Below are positions 1 through 7,762 of a DNA stretch of 64,000 nucleotides, piece after piece (within the stretch, counting starts at the first letter, position 1; the number at the start of each line of letters is the position of its first letter). A program made the position numbers and the translations under genes. The stretch is from CAVRUD01 sp963849635. GTDB lineage: Bacteria > Chloroflexota > Chloroflexia > Thermomicrobiales > UBA6265. The stretch covers positions 124,001-188,000 of the forward strand of contig CAWKIA010000022.1 in the NCBI GenBank assembly GCA_963849635.1, written 5' to 3'. The notes beneath the pieces were generated by a model. It was not told where the DNA came from, did no database searches, and saw only the letters and a list, made by a program, of their open reading frames with translations.

Positions 1-2
1 AA

Positions 3-65
3 TGCATCGTCGCCTACGCCCTGACCAAGCTCCGGCGGGCCATGCTCGACAAGGCGGACGCATGA
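3..65 (+). CDS. C-terminal end of an unidentified protein (cut by window edge)
   Basis: Twenty sense codons and a TGA are visible, ending ...RRAMLDKADA. The stop overlaps the ATG of the next gene (ATGA at 62-65), which points to translational coupling and a shared operon. Too little is visible to name a family. Confidence 0.35.
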   Translation, partial: CIVAYALTKLRRAMLDKADA

Positions 66-685
66 GCACCGGGCGGGGCGCGGACGGCGTCCTGCGGGTG
101 GTCGTGCCGTGCGACGGCGTCCCGATCCCGCCAACATGGCGCGATGTCGGCTGGCCGGTCGTGCCGGTGCGCAGCCGGGGCGAGCAGGCCACCCTCGACC
201 TGTTCGTGGACGGCCTCGACCCCAAGGACCCGGACGGGCTGATCCTCGACTATCGCACCCAGCGGTACAGCGAGCCGTGGCAGGACGTCCGCGAGGCGGT
301 CCTGATCGAGCGCACCGGCTGCCACTACGGCGGCACGCGCCCGTGGTTGCGGTGCCCGCGCTGCCTCAGCCGGCGGGCGGTCCTGTTCAGCAAGTGGGGA
401 CGGTTCCGGTGCCGCGCCTGCCACGACCTCGCCTATTCGAGCACCCGCGAGACGGAGGGCGACCGGATGATGCGGCGGGCGGCGGTGATCCGGAAGCGGC
501 TGGGGGCGCCGAGTTCGGGTTACTTGTGGGGATGGGTGCCAAAGCCGAAGGGGATGCGGTGGGCCACCTACGACCGGCTGCGGGGCGAACTCCGGGCGTG
601 CCAGTACGGTGCCATGGCGGACATCACCGCCCGAGGCGACAAACTCCTTGCCCAGATCGATCGGAGGCTCGGGGCCAATCGGTAA
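62..685 (+). CDS. Zinc-ribbon hypothetical protein
   Basis: This is a 207-residue protein of unknown role. It has two CxxC pairs in the middle (CPRC about residue 100 and CRAC about residue 119), the layout of a four-cysteine zinc ribbon, followed by a short Tyr-Ser motif (LAYSSTRE) and a basic C-terminus. Similar zinc-ribbon proteins are common near plasmid, phage and other mobile genes, but that is general knowledge and not shown here. The start at 62 was chosen because its ATG overlaps the preceding stop; an in-frame ATG at position 2 lies inside the upstream gene. Together with the truncated MmeI-type gene downstream it suggests an old mobile segment. Confidence 0.65.
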   Translation: MSTGRGADGVLRVVVPCDGVPIPPTWRDVGWPVVPVRSRGEQATLDLFVDGLDPKDPDGLILDYRTQRYSEPWQDVREAVLIERTGCHYGGTRPWLRCPRCLSRRAVLFSKWGRFRCRACHDLAYSSTRETEGDRMMRRAAVIRKRLGAPSSGYLWGWVPKPKGMRWATYDRLRGELRACQYGAMADITARGDKLLAQIDRRLGANR

Positions 686-806
686 GGCCGACGCGGCGCC
701 CCGTATCGCACGAGGGCCGGTTGCCTTGGTGGGGCCGTAGAATAGCCTCCGTCAAGCGGGACATGGTAAGAGCGGAACGGGCGTCCGCGCCCGGATACGG
801 GGGGCG

Positions 807-1014
807 GTGATGCACGCGGCGGCCTTCATCGCGAAGTGGCGGGCGATGGCGCTGAAGGAGCGGTCCGCCTCGCAGTCGCACTTCATCGACCTGTGCGCCG
901 TCCTGGGCGTCTCCCCCCCGAAGCCGACCCGAAGGGCGACTTCTACGCCTTCGAGCGCGGCGCCAACAAGTCGGACGGCAAGTCCGCCTGGACCGACGTA
1001 ATCGCCAAGCGATC
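807..1014 (+). pseudogene. MmeI-like (type IIL) DNA methyltransferase/nuclease, N-terminal remnant
   Basis: The opening FIAKWRAMALKERSASQSHF followed by FIDLCAVLGV is characteristic of the N-terminal domain of MmeI-type class I SAM-dependent DNA methyltransferases, combined restriction-modification enzymes of about 900 residues or more. Similarity goes on in the next frame (EADPKGDFYAFERGANKS, then WTDVIAKR), so one base is missing from the C run at 913-919. After about 1014 similarity stops and the sequence enters the oppositely oriented amidohydrolase, so roughly 70 codons survive. The GTG at 807 or ATG at 810 follows a G-rich GGGGGGCGG stretch. It cannot encode a working enzyme. Confidence 0.6.
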
Positions 1015-1018
1015 TCCC

Positions 1019-2453
1019 CTACTCGAAGGCCCCGACTATCTCATCGGAGGCAACCTTAACCTGGTGAGCGGCCGCTTGAGTACTGTAGGACATTGGATCG
1101 ATATTCGCCGCCGCTGAGACGTACGTCCGCCCTGCTTTCCTTGCGTCGAAGTCTGCCCGCGCCGCCGCGCGGAGGTCCGCATCCGTTATGAGATCCTGCG
1201 CAAGACGGGTCAGGATCGTAGCTGCCCCAATCGCTGACCTGGTCCCGATCGACATGCCGCCACACGCCGTCACGGGCCAAGTATGGAGGCCGATGCCCAG
1301 CGGAAACGACGGGTACAAGAATATGCCGACCGGTGTGTTCCAACTGACGTCACCGACGTCGCTCGACCCGCCTATCGCTCGGTCGGGGATGAGCGGCAGC
1401 GGTTGCGGAGCGAGGCCGTGCTCCGGGACGCCAAAGGCGCGCTGGCACTCCCGCGCAAAGGCCTGCTCCTCGTCTGTCCACCCAGGTACCCCTACCGCTT
1501 GAAGATGGCCATAGAGGCGCTCGACTAACGGTGTGTTCGGCAACAGGTCGTAGAGTCCGAATGCAACCGTGAACGTGGCCCGGGTCTGGGTTCCCATGGC
1601 GGCACCGTCCGCAAGTTCCCGCGCCCACTGGGTCGTCGCCTCGACGCGAGTTCGGTCGACGTCGCGGATGAACATGCGGAGGCGGGCGTAGTCCGGCACC
1701 ACATTCGGCGTCTCCCCGCCCGACTCTACGACGTAATGGATGCGTGCCGTCGGCTCGACATGCTCGCGCATCAGGTTCAGGCCATGGCAAAACAACTCCA
1801 GGGCATCGAGCGCACTGCGGCCATTCCACGGATCGGTGCCGGCGTGCGCGGTTCTCCCGTGGAACTCGACGCTCACGTTGTTGACGGCCGCGGTGCGGAC
1901 CAAGCCAACGGCCGCCACAGGACCCGAGTGCCAGGCGAGGCAGGCGTCGAGATCGTCAAACAGGCCATCCCGCGCCATGTAGACCTTGGCGCCGGTCGTC
2001 TCCTCGGCGGCACACCCATAGACGCGGATGAGTCCAGGGGTACCGTCCTGCTCCAAGATCGACTTCAGGGCGATCGCCGCGCCGGTGCAGCCGGCGCCGA
2101 GGAGATTGTGACCACAGCCGTGACCGCTCGTCTTGCCATTCGGGGCCGGTCCTTAGCCGCGGCACGGCGGCGTTGCCGAGACCTGGCAACGCGTCATACT
2201 CCGGCAAAAAGCCGATGCGGGGACCACCCATACCCTGTTCCCACTCAGCGACGAATGCGGTCGACTGACCGCTGGTGCCGCGACTGGTGATCGTGAATCC
2301 GGCGGCTTCCAGTTCTCGCGTGTGCACCTCGGCGGAGGCGACCTCCTCGAGTGAGAGCTCGGCGTGATTCCAGACCTCGGTAGATATTCGTTCGATGGCC
2401 GGCGTTGCCGCCACGATGGCGGGAGGGACTCCACTGTACGGGTCGGCTGTCAT
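1019..2453 (-). CDS. M20-family amidohydrolase (AbgB-like), one frameshift
   Basis: This encodes a metal-dependent M20D amidohydrolase of the family that includes p-aminobenzoyl-glutamate hydrolase subunits and N-acyl amino-acid hydrolases. The N-terminal part (MTADPYSG to GFLPEYDALPGLGN) reads in one frame. The rest, including metal-site motif SGHGCGHN, then CAAEETTGAK (the catalytic EE pair), HGRTAHAG and SSDVGDVSW, reads in another. A single-base shift lies about 2150-2170. The combined length of about 475 residues suits the family. The ATG at 2453 was chosen because family similarity begins there; the frame is open further upstream to 2603. An AbgT-type transporter lies at 12743, so substrates such as aminobenzoyl-glutamate or related amides are possible, but the two genes are not adjacent. 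Confidence 0.85.
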
Positions 2454-2557
2454 AGGAGTTTCCCTTGCCCCCGGCGAATGAGCCTGCCACTTGCCAAACG
2501 CCCGCACGCGCGCGTAATACCGGAGGTACACCGCGCCGTGGCGGATCGGTGCGGCGA

Positions 2558-3217
2558 TCACGTCGCGGACGAAGCCGATGGGTTCATTCGGGCGCGCGCC
2601 CATCGATTCCTCGGGAGGTTGAGCTCCTCTATCCCGCGCAATTGGGCGGAGAGCCCGACGGCGGCCACGACGACCCAGACGATCAACCAGAACCAGGAGT
2701 CGTCGATCATCGCCCAGGCCGCACCGAGGTCGAAGTGCTCCAGATCGACCCGGTTGAAGATCAGCAGCAGCCCGGCGACCACGGCGGTAGCTCCGGCCAG
2801 GGCGGTGCTAAAGGCGACCAGGTACTTCGGGACATCCAGCGCGAGCGCCGCAAGCGAGACTGCGCCGGCTCCCAGCACCGCGATCAGGAAGACAATCCAG
2901 CCCGAGTCGACACCAACGGCGGCCATCAGCCCCGAGCCGAGGAGCGCGCCGAGCGACCCCGCGGCGATGATCTGGCCAGCGTACCAGACGTAGTACGCGA
3001 CCAAGGCAAAGCCGACGCCGATGGCGGCGCCGACGAGCCAACCGGCGACGGTGCTCAAGAACCCGTCGCCGGCGATGGCCGTCACCAGATCGGCCCCGAT
3101 GAAGAACCCGGCAAAGAAGCCCCAGATCGGCAATGTAATGAACCAAAGCCGAAGGCCGATGCAGCAGATCGCAGCCCCGACCAGCAGCACCGACAACCCG
3201 ACGATGAAATCCCCCAT
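2558..3217 (-). CDS. DUF4203-type multi-pass membrane protein
   Basis: About 219 residues, almost entirely hydrophobic, with some six or seven membrane segments and a pattern of small-residue helices (GWLVGAAIGVGFALVAYYVW) typical of DUF4203/TMEM198-like proteins of unknown function. A Shine-Dalgarno GGAGG at 3226-3230 places the start at the ATG at 3217 (MGDFIVGL, spacing 8) rather than the ATG at 3223. The C-terminus is short and polar. It lies in a minus-strand set with the SHOCT, DUF6325 and DUF1269 genes. That neighbourhood is often seen with general stress functions in high-GC bacteria; no specific role can be read from the sequence. Confidence 0.7.
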   Translation of the reverse strand: MGDFIVGLSVLLVGAAICCIGLRLWFITLPIWGFFAGFFIGADLVTAIAGDGFLSTVAGWLVGAAIGVGFALVAYYVWYAGQIIAAGSLGALLGSGLMAAVGVDSGWIVFLIAVLGAGAVSLAALALDVPKYLVAFSTALAGATAVVAGLLLIFNRVDLEHFDLGAAWAMIDDSWFWLIVWVVVAAVGLSAQLRGIEELNLPRNRWARARMNPSASSAT

Positions 3218-3267
3218 CTCCATGTCCTCCCTGGTCGCCTCTCTGCCTCGTTACTCGGTTTGCCCGG

Positions 3268-3639
3268 CTAGAGGCCGAGGAGCTTGGCCTTCGCCGCCGT
3301 GAATTCGGCGTCGGTCAGGGCACCTGCGTCCTTCAGCGCCGTCAGTTGCTGGATCTGGGCCAACAGGTCGTCGCCAGTCCCCGGTGGATCGGGGGGGACG
3401 GAGGCCTGGATGTTCTGGGCCTGCATGGCTGCCATTTGGGCCTGCATTTCTGCAATCTGGCGTTGGGAGTCAAATGCCGCCTGCTGGGCCGCCGCCGATT
3501 GATCCCTCTCCTGCTGCCTGGCCTCTTGTCGACCGGCGACCGAGCCGGCAACGGCGGTCGCGGTCCCGGCCACCACGGCCGTTCGCGCCATCGTACCGAT
3601 CAACCCTGTTCCCCGCCGGCCGCTACCTCGCCGCATCAT
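3268..3639 (-). CDS. SHOCT-domain protein
   Basis: This is a 123-residue protein with a Gly/Ala-rich basic N-terminus, a hydrophobic Ala/Val/Gly stretch (about 17-37), then a Gln/Ala/Met-rich helical region (AEMQAQMAAMQAQN) likely to form a coiled coil. It ends in a short C-terminal SHOCT motif (LTALKDAGALTDAEFTAAKA, then KLLGL). SHOCT is a small oligomerisation module of uncertain function. A clear AAGGAG lies 8 nt upstream of the ATG. It is about 50 nt upstream of the DUF4203 gene on the same strand and probably co-transcribed with it. Confidence 0.8.
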   Translation of the reverse strand: MMRRGSGRRGTGLIGTMARTAVVAGTATAVAGSVAGRQEARQQERDQSAAAQQAAFDSQRQIAEMQAQMAAMQAQNIQASVPPDPPGTGDDLLAQIQQLTALKDAGALTDAEFTAAKAKLLGL

Positions 3640-3676
3640 CGTCTCGCTCCTTGTCCGTGTCGCCGTGCGCCTGGAT

Positions 3677-4105
3677 TTACACGTCGAGACCGACCTCCGC
3701 CGCCATCTCTGCCATCACCGCATGGGGGACGCGCTCGTTGATGACGACATGACCTTTGGCATTGCGGACGGCCTCGGCGAAGCGGGCCGCCCAGGTGTTC
3801 TCGAAGAGGAGGAGCGCCTCCGACGTGTTCGGCTCCATTTCCGCCGCGAAGCGGAAGGCGTCATTCTCGCTCAGCAGGCCGGCCATCTCGGCGTCGCGCG
3901 GGTTGAGCCTGGTCATGACGCCCTCGCCGAGCTCGTCCAGCTCGGCGACGATGACAGCGCCGTCGGCATCCTTGCTCACGAAGAGGAAATCGATTACCTG
4001 GATCGTCCCGGTCTCGATCAGTTCCTCGAGGGCCGGGACGATCTCTCCGGTAAACTCGTTCCCGGGAAACGAGACGACGAGCAGTTCCGCCGGTCCGTAG
4101 GACAT
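3677..4105 (-). CDS. DUF6325-family protein
   Basis: A soluble, acidic protein of 142 residues with the family pattern MSYGPAELLVVSFPGNEF, then TGEIVPALEELIETGTI and FLFVSKDADGA. Function is unknown; members are recurrent small proteins in Actinobacteria and Chloroflexota, often beside SHOCT and DUF1269 genes, as here. The start is the ATG at 4105. The GGAGG at 4111-4115 overlaps the alternative GTG at 4111 and leaves 5 nt before this ATG, so the GTG is unlikely. It lies between the SHOCT gene and a damaged DUF1269 gene on the same strand, with short gaps that suggest one transcript. Confidence 0.7.
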   Translation of the reverse strand: MSYGPAELLVVSFPGNEFTGEIVPALEELIETGTIQVIDFLFVSKDADGAVIVAELDELGEGVMTRLNPRDAEMAGLLSENDAFRFAAEMEPNTSEALLLFENTWAARFAEAVRNAKGHVVINERVPHAVMAEMAAEVGLDV

Positions 4106-4131
4106 TGGCACCTCCAGGGGTCGGCGTGGCC

Positions 4132-4486
4132 TCAGGCCGCCGCGAAGGCCTCGCGGAGCGCGGCTGCGATTTCATCGGACAGGTTCGTTTGAACGACCCG
4201 CCCGCCGAACTCCTTCATCTCCGCCAGGACCTTGTCCGGCGTCACCCGATGGAAGAGGAGGAAGAGGGCCGACGATCCTGGCGGGATCGCCTCGCCGACG
4301 TCCTTAATGAAGCGATCGTCGATCCCCAGATCGTCGGCCCTGCCGGAGAGAGCGCCGGCCGTGGCGCCGACCAGCGCGCCCAGTCCCGGCGCGAGGAAGA
4401 CGAAGCCGACGAGCATTCCCCAGAAGGCGCCGGAGAGGGCGCCGCTGCTCGTCGTCGTAGGCAACCACAACCGACTGACTCACCAC
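4132..4486 (-). pseudogene. DUF1269 membrane protein with internal deletion
   Basis: The C-terminal two thirds matches DUF1269 (GALSGAFWGMLVGFVFLAPG, then GIDDRFIKDVGEAIPPGSSA and TPDKVLAEMKEFGGRV). The usual N-terminal beta-strand start is recognisable just upstream in another frame (MVSQSVVVAYDDEQ). The roughly 40 residues that normally join the two parts are absent, and the junction at about 4445-4455 also changes frame. The simplest reading is an internal deletion plus frame loss, leaving either a pseudogene or a short 112-residue form starting at 4470. The window has a second DUF1269 gene (22315) that keeps the opposite half. Confidence 0.55.
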
Positions 4487-4639
4487 TCGGCTCCTTCCCG
4501 TTGGGTTTGCGCCGGCGCACCGGGAAGCGGCTCATCCCGAACGCCACGCGCCCTACCCGAATCATGCGGGCGAGCTTTGCCGGTGCCATCGTGCGAAAGG
4601 TGTAGCGGGTGGTTGCAACCGGGGCGGTTCGAGGCGAAC

Positions 4640-7387
4640 CTAGATCAATTGCAGGGAACGCGCGACGCTGACGGCGTGCGTCCGGCTGCTGGCGGTCAGC
4701 TTTTCGAGGATGGTGCTGATGTGGCGCTTTACGGTCGGCACCGAGATGAACAACTGATCGGAGATCTCCTGGTTGGAGAGTCCGACCGAGACCAGGCGCA
4801 GCACTTCGAGCTCTCGGCTGCTCAATGAGTCGATCAAGCCGGGAGAGGAGCCCGCAACCGGGAGGGGACGCTCACCGGCCGCCCGCAAGATGTCCCCGAC
4901 ATAGGCGAGGTGTACGCCGGTGGCGGCGACCTCGCGCAGGGGGCCGACGAGGGCGGGTCCCGGGTTGAGGAACGCCCGGATGTGCCCGCTCGGTTCGAGG
5001 AGCGCGACGGCCGACGCGAGCGTGGAGAGGGCCGCGCTCGACTGATCCCGGGCCTGAAGGGCCAGTGCCGTGTGGATGAGGATCCGCCCGACGTCGACGA
5101 CGCGGCCACCCTCCTCGGCGGACCGGCGTAGCCGGTCCAGGAATGGCGGCACCTCGTCGAGACGGCTTTGGACCGTCATCAGGGTGGCATAGACGAGGTG
5201 TTCTTCCAGGCGGGCGTAGTCGGGCGGGGCATCGGCGGTGATGCCGGCGTCGCGACTCCAGGCGGTCGCGTCGTCGATGCGACCCTGATCGATCCAGATG
5301 CTCGCCCGCACCGCCTCCGCCTCGCGGACGGCGACCTCCACGCCGACCGCTCTCGCGCCGGCGATGCCACGGTCGAGCTCGGCAAGTGCCCGCTCGATGT
5401 CACCTTTCGCCAGGAAGTGCCGGGCCCACGCGACCTCAAGCGACGGAATGTAGGTTTCGGCATCGAAGAAGGACGCCAGTTCCTCCACTTGCTCTAGCGA
5501 TTCCTCTGCCCGCTCCAAATCGTTCCACGCGCCGTAGATTTCGGCCAGCCAGACGTAGGCACGGCGGTGCGCTTCGATCGGATTGCCGCTGCTCACGCCA
5601 TAGTGAATTTGCTCGGCCGCCTCACGGAGGCGGCCTTCAAGCATCGACATGCGGCCCAGGTCGACTGAAGCGATGGTGACCAGCGGGTGAAGGCCGATCG
5701 CCTGCGCGGCCAAGGATCGCGCCGCGATGACGTGACCATCACGTGCCGTCGCCGTGGCGAGGGTAATGAGCGCTAACGAGCGCGTCGCGGCCGGCTCGCC
5801 GGCGCAGAGCTCGAGCGCGCTCGATGCCAGGTGGAGGGCGTCTGCGGTGCGTCCCTCGACCATCGCTACCCACGTGCGCGTGATGCGAGCCCTGGCCACC
5901 ATCGACTGACTTTCCCCCCGTGCGATGAACGCCTCCTCGGCGTTCTCGAGGAAAGGACGGGCGCGGCGTGGCTGACAGGTGGAATAGAGAACCAGGCCGT
6001 ACCAATGGGTGAGCACCGGATCCGCGCTCACCAAAGCGGTCGGAAGCGCTTCGAGCCACCGCCTCAAGGTCATCGTGTGGCGCCATGACACGGCCACGAG
6101 GTCCACCTGATAGAGGAAGTTGATGGCCTGTTCCCAGTCGCGCGCTGCCAGCGCATGGTCGATCGCCTCTTCGAGTTGGTCGTGGTCCCGCAGCCAGGCA
6201 CTTGCGCGGCGGTGGAGGAGCGCCAGTTCCTCCTCGCCGACCTCATCGGCGAGCTGTTGGGCAAGGAACTCGGAGAAGAGGTGGTGGTAGCGGAACCACC
6301 GCCCTTGATCGTCTAGGGCCAGCAGCGGGATGCCGTCATGCTCGAGCTCACGGAGCACGGTCTGACCGTTCGTCTCCCCGCTCACCGCGTCGCAGAGTGG
6401 GCCGCTGAGGCGAGAAAGGATCGAGGTGCGCAGGAGGAAGGCGCGACGGGCGGGAGGTTGCCGGAGGAGCACTTCGGACACGAGGAACTCGGCGACCTGC
6501 CGGCGGCTGCCGAGGACCCCCCCGAGGATCTCCGATCGACGCCCGTCGGGCGCATCGCGCACGAGGAGGCCGACGAGCTGCAGCGCGACGACCCAGCCCT
6601 CGGTCCGCGCGTGGACGCGGGCGATCACGCCGGGCGGCAGGCGATCCTGGTGCCCAAACGCCAGGTAGCGCGCCGTCTCTTTACGGGTGAAGCTGAGGTC
6701 ATCGCTCCGAATCTCGAGGAGTTCGCCACGAGCCCGGAGCCGCGCCAATGGCAGCGGAGGATCGACCCGGCTCGTCAGGATTACGCGCAGCTGGGGCGGC
6801 ATGAACTCGATCAGGTAGGTGGTCATCTGGTGGACAACCGGAGCGTGGATGCGGTGGTAGTCGTCGAGGACGAGCGTGACGGCGGTCTCGGACATCGCGA
6901 GGTCGTTCAGGGCCGATTCCAGCGCCGCCCAAGTCGAATTCTGGCCCGGCTCAGCCTGATGGAGGGATTGGCCGACGGTCGGGTGAACCCGCCGGAGTGC
7001 CCCGATGAGGTAGGCGACGAAGCGGCTGGGGTCGTTGTCGCGGTCGTCCAGCGAGAGCCACGCGCAGAGGCGGTCGCCCTGGCTCACCGCCTGGGCGACC
7101 AGGATCGTCTTGCCGTAGCCGGCGGAGGCGCACACCACGGTCAGCCGGGTCCGATCGGCGTCGAGGATGCGACCGATCAGGCCGGACCTGACCAACAATC
7201 CGGATGGATCGGGCAGGCGCGGCGCGGTGAGCTTCGTCAAGAGGAGCGGCGCACCGTAGCTCTCGGCGCCGACCGGCGTGAAGGTTGAAGTCTCATGAGC
7301 CGGAACTGATCCGAAAGGGACCGCTGGCGGCGCTCGATTGCTTTGCAGGTGCCCTGGCGCACACTCCATTTCGGTCAACTCGCACAC
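4640..7387 (-). CDS. LuxR-family transcriptional regulator, MalT-like STAND ATPase
   Basis: A 915-residue signal-transducing ATPase. The N-terminal NTPase domain has Walker A ASAGYGKT (residues 87-94) and a Walker B-like VTLVLDDYHRIH (about 170). A helical TPR-like sensor region fills about 400-830, and a LuxR-type HTH lies at the C-terminus (LSSRELEVLRLVSVGLSNQE, then PTVKRHISTIL). Family members such as MalT bind an inducer, oligomerise with ATP and activate promoters, but the ligand here cannot be read. The length matches the family (about 900). The first 30-40 residues are weakly conserved, so the true start may be a later Met. It is transcribed towards the stress-type small genes and divergently from the gene at 7763. 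Confidence 0.88.
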   Translation of the reverse strand: MCELTEMECAPGHLQSNRAPPAVPFGSVPAHETSTFTPVGAESYGAPLLLTKLTAPRLPDPSGLLVRSGLIGRILDADRTRLTVVCASAGYGKTILVAQAVSQGDRLCAWLSLDDRDNDPSRFVAYLIGALRRVHPTVGQSLHQAEPGQNSTWAALESALNDLAMSETAVTLVLDDYHRIHAPVVHQMTTYLIEFMPPQLRVILTSRVDPPLPLARLRARGELLEIRSDDLSFTRKETARYLAFGHQDRLPPGVIARVHARTEGWVVALQLVGLLVRDAPDGRRSEILGGVLGSRRQVAEFLVSEVLLRQPPARRAFLLRTSILSRLSGPLCDAVSGETNGQTVLRELEHDGIPLLALDDQGRWFRYHHLFSEFLAQQLADEVGEEELALLHRRASAWLRDHDQLEEAIDHALAARDWEQAINFLYQVDLVAVSWRHTMTLRRWLEALPTALVSADPVLTHWYGLVLYSTCQPRRARPFLENAEEAFIARGESQSMVARARITRTWVAMVEGRTADALHLASSALELCAGEPAATRSLALITLATATARDGHVIAARSLAAQAIGLHPLVTIASVDLGRMSMLEGRLREAAEQIHYGVSSGNPIEAHRRAYVWLAEIYGAWNDLERAEESLEQVEELASFFDAETYIPSLEVAWARHFLAKGDIERALAELDRGIAGARAVGVEVAVREAEAVRASIWIDQGRIDDATAWSRDAGITADAPPDYARLEEHLVYATLMTVQSRLDEVPPFLDRLRRSAEEGGRVVDVGRILIHTALALQARDQSSAALSTLASAVALLEPSGHIRAFLNPGPALVGPLREVAATGVHLAYVGDILRAAGERPLPVAGSSPGLIDSLSSRELEVLRLVSVGLSNQEISDQLFISVPTVKRHISTILEKLTASSRTHAVSVARSLQLI

Positions 7388-7512
7388 ATGTGGCGCCCGG
7401 TGAGCATTAGAGATTACCTCTGCCCTGCGATCCCAGATGCCCCGGAACGCCCATGAGGTGACTCTTTATCCCAATCTCTCGCCGCAAACCACGCCGAATG
7501 CAACCGACGCGC

Positions 7513-7529
7513 TACACCTTTTGGCCGAT
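7513..7529 (+). promoter_or_regulatory. Intergenic motif TACACCTTTTGGCCGAT, copy 1
   Basis: This 17-mer is identical to the one at 12621-12637, and its 12-bp core CACCTTTTGGCC recurs at 21531. It is 233 nt upstream of the next plus-strand start. Role unknown: operator, promoter element or small repeat. Confidence 0.45.
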
Positions 7530-7684
7530 GCCGACTGCAGGTATCGACAGGTTATATGGTTTCGACAACGATGCATACGCTACCACGCCCGTCGGCGAAG
7601 CGAAACCCCCCGAACGTCCTGAGTGAGCGCCAATTGGAGATGCCACATAAGGGCCAGTTCCCCCGGTGGCGTGTCGATGTGCAC

Positions 7685-7746
7685 GCAGAACCTGCCCGAC
7701 CGGCGGAAGAGCAGTGACGTGGTCGGGCCTGCCGGGCAGGTTCTGC
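7685..7746 (+). promoter_or_regulatory. Perfect 14-bp inverted repeat abutting the ribosome binding site
   Basis: GCAGAACCTGCCCG (7685-7698) is exactly complementary to CGGGCAGGTTCTGC (7733-7746), separated by 34 nt. The Shine-Dalgarno GGAAGGA (7748-7754) and GTG start (7763) follow at once. A second, competing 8-bp pairing exists between GCCCGACC (7694-7701) and GGTCGGGC (7721-7728). This could be a leader RNA switch that masks or frees the ribosome site, or a DNA operator; the sequence alone does not decide. Confidence 0.5.
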
Positions 7747-7762
7747 CGGAAGGACCGCCCAG

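Larger units (their letters stand above)
7388..7762. other. Divergent intergenic region with two regulatory-looking elements
   Basis: No convincing gene was found in this 375-bp gap between divergently transcribed genes. It holds a copy of a 17-bp motif shared with 12621 and a perfect 14-bp inverted repeat just before the Shine-Dalgarno of the next gene; both are listed separately. Confidence 0.6.

Noticed and set aside
807..1014. Active defence island at the left edge
   Set aside because: Only a fragment of an MmeI-type gene and one zinc-ribbon protein are visible; no intact nuclease, methylase or partner gene.
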